64,000 nucleotides of DNA from Triops longicaudatus (Eukaryota > Arthropoda > Branchiopoda > Notostraca > Triopsidae), in the NCBI GenBank assembly GCA_022885665.1, contig JAGQDJ010000100.1, positions 203,501-267,500 of the forward strand, given 5' to 3'. Shown piece by piece: positions 10,669 through 21,668 of the stretch (positions are counted from its first letter, which is position 1; every line of letters begins with the position of its first letter). The translations under genes and the position numbers were made by a program. The notes beneath the pieces were generated by a model that saw only the letters and a list, made by a program, of their open reading frames with translations, was not told the origin of the DNA and did not search any database.

Positions 10669-13600
10669 GTAAGCAATACTCGAACATTCATGAAGAATAT
10701 GACGCTTCAAATTTGCTCCTCGGATACCCAAATTGAAAGCTTTAGAACATCGTTCTTCCGCTAACTCACATCTTTCTGTATATTGAGTGGCAACTCAACT
10801 CGCGGAGATAGCAAATCGATATTTCTAGCACTACGGTACTGGCTTGAAACTCCAGTAAAGCTACGAAGAACCGAAGAAATACCCTCAAGGAATTTGAAAG
10901 TTTAAGTTGACATAAACTGAAGTTAATTTAGTTACAGACAATTTTCTCTCCAATTTTGTATATAAAATCAATAATGTATCCACCCCAAAGTTCAAAGGTA
11001 CTCTTCTCAGCGGCTTGGGATTTTGTAGCTGACAGCGCAGTTTCGCTACCAACTTCCAACTGCTCCACTTTTTCTTGATTCAGTTCAAGATCGCTGGCTG
11101 TCCCCGCACGAGATAAGAACTGTGAATAGGTGAAGGATTTGAGATAAAATTTTTCATTAAAACCGATTGAGCCTCCAGGCAGAATAGACACAAGTTAAAC
11201 TCTTTCAGATTTCTTCTTTCATTGGTGAAAAGGTGTTCTCTCATTAAAAAGTGTAAGAGCACTATACTGAACAGCTAAAACTCTAAACTGAACTAAACGC
11301 AATTGCTGAAGCCAAAAATGGTTACAGGTAAGGTGTAAAATTTATTGTAAAAACCTTTGGAAAATGCAATTTTATTTTAAAGGAAAAAAGTAGAAGGAAC
11401 AGACGAAATTAATAAATTTAGAAAGATGTAATGCGTCAAAACAAAGAATACTGCGAAGTGCTGCAAAACGAATGGGTGAAATACGTGATTAATAATGCAA
11501 ATGTAAAAATAAATCGTGAATTAATTGAATTATTTTTTAAAATTCGTAGAAGGTAAACACAAAATTTAAAATGGACAAAATAGAGACAATTAGTGATATT
11601 GCGTTAAAAATATTTTAATAGTGTACACAAAGCACAGAAAAATTACGAACAAAGTTAACAATGGAAGTGTATAAAAAAGACGGAATTCAAAAAAGCGCAG
11701 TGAATCCAAAACATATTATAACGTAAACGAAGGTAAATTGTTGAAGATTTCAACTTTATCTCACTGTAAAGTTAATCTATCAGCGATATTTGATCATTTG
11801 ATCGAAACTTATAAGTATAGAATCGTTTTCTACACAGTATGATTACCTATACATTCTGAGGTTTTCCCCCTACAACGCTAATAGATAAAGTTGATAAGGA
11901 ATAAATATAAAAGTTTCGATTGTTTAGTCGCTTAAGGGCTAAATATCTCAAGTTGATCCGCAATCTGTACTTTAAGCTCTGAAAAGAATTGTTAAACGTT
12001 AATGAAATAAGAAGCAATATTATTTAACCTTTAAACTTACAAATGCAAACGTAGATTAAAGAAACAGTCATAAAAAACAAAGTGTTTTTTTCCCACTTCT
12101 ATTAGTTCCATTCTTTAAAATTTACACTAACTGAATTCTACAATTTGCCGTATTTTCAGCGTCTCATACACTTTTTAATCAGCCAAAGTATTTTTATTCA
12201 GCTATTTCGGAAAGAAGATTCAGGCCAAATGAAACGTGAGGCAAATGAAACAAAAATCATAGCATTTAAATAACAATTTCTTTGGGCTGTAAAAAAAACA
12301 TGAACAAAGAAGATATTGAAATCCATACAGTAAAGAAAGCTCAATGTAGTAAGAGCAAACACTATATAAGAGATAAATAATTTAAATTTAATTTTGCAGT
12401 TTTCCTAGGAAAATGGGCCCCAGTCTTTTCATTGTCTATTTCAATTTTAGTCTTGTCTATTTTAAGGACCAATAAATTTCATATCAATATTTTTAAATAT
12501 TAATAGATTATTTGGAACAATGATTTAAAAGCTTTTTTGGTAGAAAAGAAAATGAAATTAACTACTATTTTGGATGAGATCAATTAAAAACCGACTTAAA
12601 AACCATGTTTGAGCTTCTTCAGCTAAATTTCTGTTATATGTAAAATCTGTCACACAAGAAACAGAAATTAATTCAACAATTTTTCTATAGTCAATACATG
12701 GTGTATTATCAACTGTAACAGCTTACCTAATTGAGTAATTGTTTTACTCATTTAACTCTGTAAGTTGAATAATTACGTGATTTAAATTTCATATATCAGT
12801 TTATTTTTTATGATTTTTTATATCTTCAATCTATTTCTAACACATAATTCAGACTGACAATACCTATAACAAGTTCTACAGCTGCGCACAAAAGGAGAGG
12901 CAGGCCAATTTCGCACGCTGGAAGCCTACAAATGTCGATACTAAACACTGGAAACCTTTTCGTCTATTTATTTCTCTGTTTCGCTCTCTCAGAATCGGTT
13001 TTTCCTACTCCACCGAAGCATGAGGCCTGTCATACCGTTATGACAAGTGCGATTCAACAACAACAGCCTGGAATTCGTTACGGATTGCTAGACATGAGTC
13101 ACCTCGACGACGTCGTCGCCTTTTTACAAGACGAGTTTTTCGCCAAGGAGCCATCAGGAATGTCTTTAGGCTTGGATCGCGAAAAAGAAGTTCGACCCTG
13201 GTTGCGTACTTTAATTGAATTCCAATTAACGCTTCAAGTCTCCATGGGCGTCTGGGATACAGCCACCAACGAGCTGGTGGGCGTGTCCGTCAACGAAACC
13301 GAAATGGCAGAGTCCCCTCATCCCGTCACTCTCTACCAATTGGTGACACCCGAGTTTCCTAACATGTACAAAATCACAGAAATCATGCAAGAACTGCACG
13401 GCGATAGCGATCTGTTCAAAATGTTCGATGTAACGGTTCTCGGCCACGTGTCTATGCTAGGCGTCAGGTCGGACTACGGAGGGCGGGGCATCGCTACTAA
13501 GTTGGTGGAATTGAGCGAAAAGGTCTTCCTAGAGAAAAACATCTACAATGTATACGTCGAAACGACAAGCGATTTCTCCGCAGGCGCGTTCCGTAGGATG

Positions 13601-13726
13601 GGCTATAATGTCTTGGCAGAAGTGGCGTATAAGGACTACAAACCTCGCGGCGAAGTCGTCTTTAAAAACACTGGCGTCCATACAGCGTGTCGCCTTTTCG
13701 TTAAGCGACTCTCGGGACCAAATTAG
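10590..13726 (+). CDS. NAT2: GNAT N-acetyltransferase with alternative first exons
   Basis: AANAT-like acetyltransferase. The catalytic exon is 12993-13726, entered in phase 1 through the acceptor ctctctcag. Two upstream exons fit that phase. One is 10590-10668 (79 nt, leader MDLPIKQILQLLRQWCCPII...), giving 270 aa. The other is a 10-nt exon at 11318-11327 (ATG GTT ACA G), giving 247 aa. GNAT motif A is VRSDYGGRGIATKL, near residues 184-197 of the long form. Other family-wide blocks are EVRPWLRTLIEF, MGVWDTATNELVGVSVNE and FSAGAFRRMGYNV. The closest copy is NAT6, which has the same exon lengths (79 and 734 nt). The intron holds regulatory-looking sequence and an old repeat. A Met at 12932 lies in the intron just before the acceptor and is probably not used. 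Substrate unknown. Confidence 0.87.
11080..11140 (+). promoter_or_regulatory. Conserved GATA-containing block before NAT2 microexon
   Basis: Shares gattcagttcaa and, 20-30 bp later, a gataagaact string with 21116-21172 in front of NAT6. Both blocks sit about 150-250 bp upstream of a 10-nt start exon. TCAGT resembles the arthropod initiator and GATAAG is a GATA-factor site. Candidate alternative promoter. Confidence 0.4.
11318..11327 (+). CDS. NAT2 10-nt start exon
   Basis: ATG GTT ACA G followed by gtaaggt. Splicing to 12993 yields Met-Val-Thr-Glu-Ser. The same pattern (ATG, two codons, one base, GTAAG) precedes NAT3, NAT4, NAT5 and NAT6, which is why such a short exon is credible. Confidence 0.6.
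12221..12292 (+). repeat. Dispersed repeat family R3, diverged copy
   Basis: Resembles 21366-21450 and 29165-29250: a gtgaggcaaa block, then aaaatcat, then ggctgtaa near the end. This copy has lost the leading ggtcaattgtaac. Non-coding. Confidence 0.45.
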
Positions 13727-14801
13727 AAGCGACTGTTACTGTTAGGGCGTAGTAGCAATAACAGAAGCTTTACATGTTGCGGTAAATCAACCCGGTAATC
13801 GTTCTTTTGTATGAGACGTGTTAGAGGAATAATTAGTAAACTAGGAGAGAAAAGAAGACAATGGATTTTTTTTTAAATAATGACATTGTTTCATGTCGTG
13901 ACATATCATTGCTGCTAAGAGCAGGAGCTTTAAGAATGTTTAACCATAAAGTAACATTTGTAGGCTGGATATGGCAATTCTACAGACTGTGTTATAGCGA
14001 ATTAAACGGTTTAATACTAAAAGGAGGATTTTTTCTACGTTTTGCTACCAAGAGTGGACTTTTTCTATTGCCCAGAAATACAAGTTTCGTTGTGAATGCG
14101 CAAAGATTATTTTAAAAAATAGTAACAAGCTATTCGACGGTTTCCTACGTTCTTCGACTTTTCCACTCGATTCGCCCGAATTTTCAAAATGTATTAGAGA
14201 CATTTTCGTTAAAAATGATAGCCTAAGCTTCATTTTTCGCATGATTTTGTTGTAATACTTGCGTCATGTACTGATGCTGTAGTTTTTCTACAGATTTGGA
14301 AGTATATTTTGCTCATTAGCTGCAATTTTTATTACAGTTGACTTTTGTTACATTTGATCCGAGTTTTGTGTATACTAAATCTACCAATTATTTTGTGGCG
14401 CAGCTCTTTCGTAAGAATCGAGATAAGAATCATTCTTTTAGTATTTCAGAATGTACGTGAGAGGAAATATAAAGCAGAAAAACTTTCAAGGATTAACTTG
14501 CTAGATCAAGGCAAAAAGTCGCCTCAGTGTGCTGTTGATTCTTTCAGGAAAACTCATTTAAAATCTTCACCATTGCCAAGTAGGCTTTTTGGCTTTTTTT
14601 ATGTTAGGCATGCGTCTTTCAATTAGCATTCAATGGCCGGTCACGAGGCAGGACAGGAATGGTTTTTAAGTTACAGTCGTCTGGAATAGTCACAGGTAGA
14701 GTTATTAAGAAGGGATACATTTCGTTTTCCAAACAGTGCCGTAGCCTAAGCAGCTCACTATTCACTACACTTGTTGTCTTCGTTGCTATTATAGTCTTCT
14801 G
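13727..14801. other. NAT2-NAT3 intergenic
   Basis: No supported gene. ORFs at 13,861-14,626 lack homology to anything I recognise. The last few hundred bases presumably carry the NAT3 promoter; a gagataagaat GATA-type site lies near 14,420. Confidence 0.4.
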
Positions 14802-14811
14802 ATGGAAACAG
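14802..14811 (+). CDS. NAT3 10-nt start exon
   Basis: ATG GAA ACA G followed by gtaaggg, in phase 1 with the acceptor before 15515 (product begins Met-Glu-Thr-Asp-His). Identified by its match in size, phase and donor to the start exons of the other NAT copies. Confidence 0.5.
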
Positions 14812-16186
14812 GTAAGGGAGAAAAAAATAACTAAAATATCAATAATAAACGTTTTAGTGAAGCAAAGCTATAAAATGGTGAGAAATCTAAAAACAAATAG
14901 AAATACAGATTAATAAAAAATAATCAAATTAATATTGTTATTGCAACAATATAAAAATGGTACAATTTTCGAATAAGTGCGAGCAGTGCGCAAAACATGC
15001 TAAAAGAAACCAAACAAAAAGATTTTGCATACAACAACGCAACTGGGAATAAAAGTCCAACGTAAAGGAAGTCAGAAGTGCGTGTGAACAATAAAATGTA
15101 GAGATGTAATGAAGTTTCGCTAAAATGAAGCTCCATGAGAAAAACTGCTTAGTAATTCAGTACATTTGAATTTATTAACCGGATTCTTCTCTGCACATTG
15201 GCATAACCCAAAACCTAGTCTCATCTGAAAAGCTAACAGTTATTCGTAAAAGTGTTCGTTATAGCGAGTCTTCTACTTAAAAAAAAAAATTAAATGGGCG
15301 TGAGTATAGCTTTTCCTTCATTGTTCACAATTTCGGCCATCTTCTACCGTGTTTCAAAATCATGGAATATACAGTAGGTTTATATATAACTTAAATTTAG
15401 AAGACGGAGGATAGCAACTCAAATAATAATACGCTTTTTTATATTTTACGTTCAGAATTGCTAAAAGATTATCCCTAGACTGGCCATTCCTTTAACAGAG
15501 TGAATAAATTTCAGATCACGAGCATCAAAATATCCGTTACGCGTTATTGGATGAGAGCCATCTAGAGGTCGCAGTAGCTTTCATTCTCGACGTCTTCTAC
15601 GCTAGCGAGCCGCTAGGGCTCTCTGTAGGCATCGATGTCGAGAAAGGAAGTAAAACCCTGGTTGCCTAAGCTAATCGGGTACCAATTAAGTCTGCATTTG
15701 TGTGTGGGAGCCTGGGATACGGAAACTGGTCAACTGGTGGGTATTTCACTCAACGAGGTGCAAAACGCCCACTCACCCTCTGACGTGTCTTTTGACGCGT
15801 TGGTAACAGCCGATTATCCCACTATGGGCCGGATTACTAGCGTTCTGCGAGAATTAAATGGCGACATCGACTTATTTGCAATGTGCGGTGTCCAAGTTTT
15901 GGGCTACGTGTATATCATCAGCGTAAATGTGGCATTTGGCCAACGCGGTATCGCTACCAAATTGCTGGAATTGAGCGAGAAGGTGTTTATCGAGCGGAAC
16001 ATCACGACTGTTTATGCAGAGTCTACGGGGAAATATTCAGCAGCGGTGTTCCGCAGAAGGGGCTACAACGCTATAGCAGAACTGAGCTACTCGGACTACA
16101 AACGAGATGGAGAGATAGTTTTTAAGAATATGGGAGTGCATACATCATGCTGTCTATGGGTTAAACGCCTTAAGAAAGCAAACTGA
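14802..16186 (+). pseudogene. NAT3: AANAT-like acetyltransferase with +1 frameshift
   Basis: A 10-nt start exon (14802-14811, ATG GAA ACA G, then gtaagg) joins in phase 1 to 15515-16186. The exon opens well, with IRYALLDESHLEVAVAFILD and later LGLSVGIDVEK, then leaves frame at the aaagg of 15643-15647. One extra base there separates it from EVKPWLPKLIGYQ, the expected continuation. The downstream frame is open to the normal C-terminus. The motif A region keeps GQRGIATKL but has lost the VR-DY residues just before it that the other five copies share (here ISVNVAF). Frameshift plus eroded motif favour a recent pseudogene; a base-call error would restore an intact gene. A Met at 15635 gives an open frame but would drop the first 45 or so residues. 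Confidence 0.7.
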
Positions 16187-16616
16187 AAGGTTTTCATTCT
16201 GTGATAACTGTAGAACTACGTTGCTTTGGGTTGTATGGTGAATCATAATACAATGTTCGCCTTCATAAGTAAAATCGTTCATTTATTCAAGGTTCACACT
16301 GCTTTTTATTATTAAAATAAACTCATTTCCCTTGCATAAAACCTGGAAACGACTTCGAAATTTATATATACAGAGGCAACAAGTCACAAGTCGTTGACTT
16401 CCTTTCCTTTTTCTATGAAGACAGGCGGAGTTTTATGTCGTTCTTGGATAAGAAGTTCAAAAGTACTCTCAAAAATAAAAAAGATAAGCATTTCATGGTC
16501 CTTCTTTCTTGATAATAAGCGTTTTCGGAAAAAAAGTTGTTGATTTGAACTTTGAGAATAAACTCAACTTCCACGCAGTGCGATCACATACTTTATAGAG
16601 TAACAGCTTGTAACAA

Positions 16617-16673
16617 AATAAGTGCTTTATTGACCTTCATGGAAAATAAGTGCTTTATTGACCTTCAATCATG
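16617..16673 (+). repeat. Tandem duplication before NAT4 start exon
   Basis: The unit aaaataagtgctttattgac, followed by cttca and then atgg, occurs twice in direct tandem just upstream of and touching the NAT4 start codon. The first copy creates an extra ATG (cttcATGG) 5' of the start exon. Probably a recent slippage duplication in the 5' UTR. Confidence 0.75.
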
Positions 16674-17529
16674 GACATCGGTAAGAAAACTGTAATTTCA
16701 ACTCAAAACAAACAGGACTGACAAAGAATTTTTTGGCAAAATAAATAAATAAATACTCTTGTTTCCTTGTAAATTAGAACATTACAATTCTCTTCCTTCA
16801 AACGCTCCTTGCCATTCCGAAATCGATGCAAGTGTGAAACAAAACCCAAAGGCAGAAATTCGGTACGGACCGTTGGAGACGAGTCACCTAGATGTCGTTA
16901 CTCCTTTCCTACTAGGCCACTTTTTCCCCCGGGAACCTCTTGCCATGGCCGTCAAAGGCTTCTCGGCTGAAAAGGACATGCCTTGGCTAAGAACTGCAAT
17001 CGAGTTTCGGTTAAGTCTTAAAGTCAGTATTGGTGCTTGGGATTCTAAAACGAATGAACTGATTGGCACTGCCATTAACGAAACAGAAATTGCTAACAAG
17101 CCTCATCCAGTGACGCTCAGCGTTTTGACCACGACCGAGTTCCCTCGAACACATGCAATGAAGCAATTCATGCAAGAAGTTCATCGTGGACAAAATTTGT
17201 TTAAAACCTACAATGTCCAAGCTTTAGGGCATGTTTCCATGGTTTGCGTTCGTCCGGATTATGGAGGACAGGGCATCGCGGCTAAACTAATACAACTAAC
17301 AGAAGAAGCGTTCATTAAGCAGAATATTCGAACCTTCTTCGCGGAAGTTACGAGCGAGTTCACGGCACGGATATTTCAAAAGAGGGGTTATGTCGTGTTG
17401 GCAGAATTGGCGTACGTGGATTTTAAGCATAACGGGGAAGTTGTATTCCAGGATTTGGGAGAGCACAAAGTATGCTGTTTGGTTGCGAAGCACGTACCAG
17501 AAGTCAATAAGAGGGAATTTTTAATTTGA
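16671..17529 (+). CDS. NAT4: GNAT N-acetyltransferase, AANAT-like
   Basis: The start exon is 16671-16680 (ATG GAC ATC G, gtaaga); the catalytic exon is 16778-17529 after the acceptor aaattag. Phase 1 gives 253 aa beginning Met-Asp-Ile-Glu-His-Tyr. The intron is only 97 nt. Conserved blocks are EIRYGPLETSHLDVVTPFLL, MPWLRTAIEFRLSLKVSIGA and motif A as VRPDYGGQGIAAKL. The C-terminal block around EHKVCCLVAKHV matches the family. It pairs most closely with NAT5 (shared DLFKTYNVQ, SM-CVRPDY and LGEHK-type endings), so these two likely arose by a later duplication. Function as an amine acetyltransferase follows from the family; substrate not known. Confidence 0.86.
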
Positions 17530-17959
17530 AGAGCAATAAATTAGGATACTAGCCTCGCTTTAATGTAAATGACACGCAAAAATAGTGTAAGTAATCCCAG
17601 TGCAACGTTATACGATTTTAAAGATAGCACGACTCTGAAGACTTTATCTCTAGAGATTTTACTCTGGAGATCTCCTTTTCCCGAAGTCTGAATACACTAA
17701 ATAACACAATGATCGCAGGGATAAGACTTTCTTTGAATTTTCTTGCAGTGTATTTCATTATTTAGTGATTCAACTCAAGTTCATTGAATCTATCAGAGGG
17801 GCCTTGAATGACTAAAACGCGGTCTCTTATTGTTTTCGCAAAGTTTTACAAAAGGTTAGGTTTTACTTTGTCCCCACTTAGTTCAGCATCCAGTGAGCTG
17901 GAGTTAAATTCAGTTCGTGGACGTCTTGATAGATTTTCGTAACTACTAATTGCGCTATC

Positions 17960-17969
17960 ATGGTGAATG
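17960..17969 (+). CDS. NAT5 start exon a (10 nt)
   Basis: ATG GTG AAT G followed by gtaaga. It sits 50 bp after an initiator-like attcagttcg. Splices in phase 1 to 18776. Confidence 0.5.
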
Positions 17970-19497
17970 GTAAGAAAAGTTATTTAATTTTTTTTTATTC
18001 AGCTTAATACCTTATCTGAAGTCTGAGATAAGTGACCTAAGCCCTTCAATGATAACACACAAGAAGAAAAACTAATCAGATTTGGAGTTTTCTCGAAAAA
18101 AACTTCAAGAGACAATGTCAAGAGAGAAAATTTGAGAAACTGAAGTCAGTTGCTTCGAACTAAATGAAGAGCGCAAACATTAATTTTGGGTTAGAAGAAA
18201 TCACGTGAAGCTCTTGTCAGCGAAGCATTTATTCTTCCAACATGGTGTACAGTAAGTCAAAAACATTATTTTAACGATTTAAGATAGCTCCAGGTCCAAA
18301 TTCCAGTTGCTTCAAGTAATGAAAAAAGTATGAAAAAATGACAAAGCATATATACATGTAAGTGAATAAAGCTTGACTTTTGATCTTTACAGAGAATATC
18401 GATATTTTGAAGAATATTTTGAAGATTGATTCTATTTTTCAACTATTTTAATGCACGTACAAGTAAATAGAGAACAACCAGCATTTGAGCGAGAAGTATC
18501 AGTATTAAAGTTACGTAATTCTCCATTCAGACGTGAACTTGTCCTACTTTCATGGGATATGACTTTGTAGCCTTGGAAGATGCGGCTGATAAGATATTAG
18601 TTTTAGGACTAACCTTGAAGACAGGGCACACGTCCAGTTCCTTTTATCACTCTCATATGCGTTGTAATGAAAACTTGACCTTCAAAGTATATCCGGAGGA
18701 AAGGCCAAATGTAGTAACGTTAAAACAGAAACATTGTAATGATCTATCTTTCCTTTCTTTCCTATATGAGTACAGACTTGTCAAATTCGCTTACTTCGAG
18801 GACACAGTCCAGTACCGATGCTACACAAGACAAACAAATGACAATCCGATACGGGCCATTGGATAAAAGTCACATCGAATGCCTTGTTCCTTTTTTGCTG
18901 AAATATTTCTACCCAAGAGAACCTGGAATCGTCGCTGTCGGTTTTGACGGCGAAAAGGAAATTAAACCCTGGTTGCCCACCGCTTTGGAATACCGGCTAA
19001 GCATGAAAGTTAGCGTTGGAGCCTGGGATGCAGAAACTAACGAACTGATCGGTATAGCTATCAATGAGAAGAAAGTGGCTAACGCGCCTAAAGATACCAT
19101 GCTGGACAAGTTCATCACGCCAGAAATCAGAAGCGTATACGAAATCAGGGAATTCTTGGCAGCTCTTACCAAGGGACACGATTTGTTCAAAACTTACAAT
19201 GTTCAAACACTGGGTCACATGTCGATGCTATGCGTCCGACCGGATTACGAAAGGCGGGGCATTGCATTCAAACTGCTAGATTTGAGCGAAAAAGAGTTCC
19301 TTAAACAGAATATCAACACTTTGTACGCAGAAGCTATGAGCGATTTCGCGGCGAAGGCGTTCCAAAGAATAGGATACGACTTATTAGCTGAAGCAGCGTA
19401 TGAAGACTACAGACGTGATGGACAAGTCGTGTTCAAGCATGTCGGAGAGCACAAAATGTGTCGTCTTCTTGCCAAACAACTGCCTTTAGTCAACTGA
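17960..19497 (+). CDS. NAT5: GNAT N-acetyltransferase with two candidate start exons
   Basis: The catalytic exon is 18776-19497 (acceptor gagtacag), joined in phase 1 to either 17960-17969 (ATG GTG AAT G) or 18242-18251 (ATG GTG TAC A), giving 243 aa. The shared base makes residue 4 Asp with the first exon and Asn with the second. The body has TIRYGPLDKSHIECLVPFLL, EIKPWLPTALEYRLSMKVSV and motif A as VRPDYERRGIAFKL. Here a charged ER replaces the GG or GQ of NAT2, NAT6 and NAT4 before the invariant RGIA. The end, EHKMCRLLAKQL, matches the family. Upstream ORF residues from Met 18739 lie in the intron. Nearest relative is NAT4. Confidence 0.86.
18242..18251 (+). CDS. NAT5 start exon b (10 nt)
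   Basis: ATG GTG TAC A followed by gtaagt. It shares ATG GTG, length and phase with start exon a, so the two look like duplicated alternative start exons. A tgagataagtg GATA-type site lies about 210 bp upstream. Confidence 0.5.
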
Positions 19498-20231
19498 AAG
19501 AAGAATACAGCAATTGAGAGTTTGCAAGTTGAATTTAGAGCTAAGGGGGTTAACAGACCAATCATGGAGGGTATCTCCTCAACGCCCTCTAGCGGCCTAG
19601 TTGTAAAACCTATTTCGGAACAACCCATCTTTTGGGAGAAAAATCTATAACGTAGGATGTGATTTACAACTAGAATTTGTTGAATGGAGCTGAACACACG
19701 GTGAGTTAGATACAGAAAAGTAAATATAAGATTATTTTCAATCTCAAGATAAACATGTTGTAATTCAAAAGACAAAGTACAAGCCTTGTAATTATCAGGG
19801 GTAAATCCTGGTTAATCTCGCAATTGATGCATCTAAGATGGGTTCTTGAAAGCCGTCAACAAAAAGGTAATACTAGTACAAATAAGGTAAAATCAGATTG
19901 CGCTTGAAAAGAGTGAAAGCAGCGAAAGCGTTTATAATCGGATTTTAATATCGGAAATCTACAGTGGACAACGTAAACACGACATTCCGATAACATTATG
20001 GCTTAATGAACAATCTTACCGCAATGAAACAAATCACGATGAAGCTAGAAAATTTTAGTTATAAATAAGCATTTCAATGTAGCTCGAAAGTTACGCAAAA
20101 CCTTTTTGTACAACAAAAACAAATGTCCTCAGAAACGAACGAGTAGTCCCGCAAGGATTGGTAATGCGTCGTTACATAACTTCTCTTAGGAGATTGCATT
20201 TTATCTCTCTTACAGCTCTCACACACGTTTC

Positions 20232-20295
20232 CATTTATGGATTTCTCGGTTACTTTGCTCTTTGTGTAATATCATAAGTTTCTTCGCACGCGCGC
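20232..20295 (+). promoter_or_regulatory. Conserved element upstream of the long first exon of NAT6
   Basis: Counterpart of 10394-10447: ttatggatt followed by tttcttcgcacgcgcg, about 140-200 bp before the 79-nt exon. Confidence 0.5.
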
Positions 20296-20436
20296 GTTAC
20301 TTCTCGCTTTCTCGATACATCTTCGATTCTAACACAAAAACCACCACCTTCCTTGACACGTACTAGTATTCGACTCGGAAACATCCAACCTTCCGCTACG
20401 TTCAGATAGTCCGGATGAACTGAACAGCACTCAACA

Positions 20437-20515
20437 ATGGATCTACCTATCAAACGAATCCTTCAACTTCTACGCCAATGCTGTTGTCCCAGTTTTCCTT
20501 CGCGGACTGCAAAAG
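20437..20515 (+). CDS. NAT6 long first exon (amphipathic Cys-Cys-Cys leader)
   Basis: 79 nt, 26 codons plus one base, donor aaaG|gtaagc. Differs from the NAT2 leader mainly after the Cys run. The MDLPIK-ILQLLRQ core and cysteines are kept, while the tail (SRTAK versus EINA) is free to vary. Confidence 0.7.
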
Positions 20516-21636
20516 GTAAGCGGCATTCAGATTTTTTCGCTTCCTTCTTTTATTTTCTATGCGCGCAAAAAAGAGAAAAAAACTTTCACTAAAACTCAAA
20601 AAAAAAATCACCGATAAATCTTAGATGAGTATTGTGTCAAAGTATCGAGCTATTATTTATAACTGTTGGTGATTATGTCAAAGTATTTATCGAAGTGCTT
20701 ATCAATGTACTTACATTTGATAGTTAACACTTCAACAAATCGATGACCTTACTTAGATCGTTTTCACACTCAAAAATTTAGATAGCAAAGCGTGAAAAAG
20801 ATTAACATATCGAAAAACTTGTTTTGGCTTAAAAACGTGAAAAAGACATTTTATTTTTCCAGTACATTGCAGCAATTTCGGCCAATACGAAGAAATATTC
20901 CGACACGCTCTTCGAAGTCGAAGAGAAAAACAAAGGAAATTAGCTTGATTAGCGCTTCATTGTGCTCCAATTTCCTTCATTAAAGCTAACACTGGAGGCC
21001 TCTATCTCTGGCAGAAGAAAGGAAATCTTAATTTAAATTCCCAGCTAATGCATGGAAAGCATATTGAAGTCCTTTCCTACATATTCAGTTCTTCCCTCAT
21101 ACTGTTGCTTATTCGACTGATTCAGTTCAAAAGCTCGACACTCTCCAGCCGCAAGATAAGAACTACTGCGTAATCACTTATCGAAATCTTAACCCTAAAA
21201 TAGATTTCTACAAAATCGAGCTGTGATTAAGCGTATTTAGCAGTCCAGTGAGTTACTGTTCAGTCATTAACACGTATAGCGAATTTATTATTGTGAGACC
21301 GGTTTCACGTTGTCAACATGAACACCCGTAAGTAAACTGCTTCCACTAGATCTTGTATAAGAAACAAGGGTCAATTGTAACGCGAGGCAAAAGTAACGGA
21401 AATCATAACTTTTGAATGATATCTTGCGGCTGTAAGATAAATAATTAATGAAGTACTAATTGAGAACAATCCGCTTCGAAAAACTTTATATAAAAGAAAA
21501 GTATTAAACGAGAGATTAACTAAAATCTTTTTTTTTTAATCTTTTTTAACATCTTTTACTTAAATATATTTTTCAAATGGCACACGTGCTCTTGAAGTGA
21601 AAAAGTTAATTTTAAAATTAATAATAATAATATTAG

Positions 21637-21668
<32 letters not shown>

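Noticed and set aside
10392..10691. Minus-strand ORFs opposite the NAT2 long first exon
   Set aside because: Conservation with the NAT6 region fits the plus-strand exon reading and splice site, not these frames.
15635..16186. NAT3 as a short intact gene starting at Met 15635
   Set aside because: This would lose the conserved N-terminal 45 residues, which are present just upstream in another frame; a frameshift explains the data better.
18552..18866. Plus-strand 104-aa ORF before NAT5
   Set aside because: Ends inside the NAT5 catalytic exon in a different frame, with no homology.
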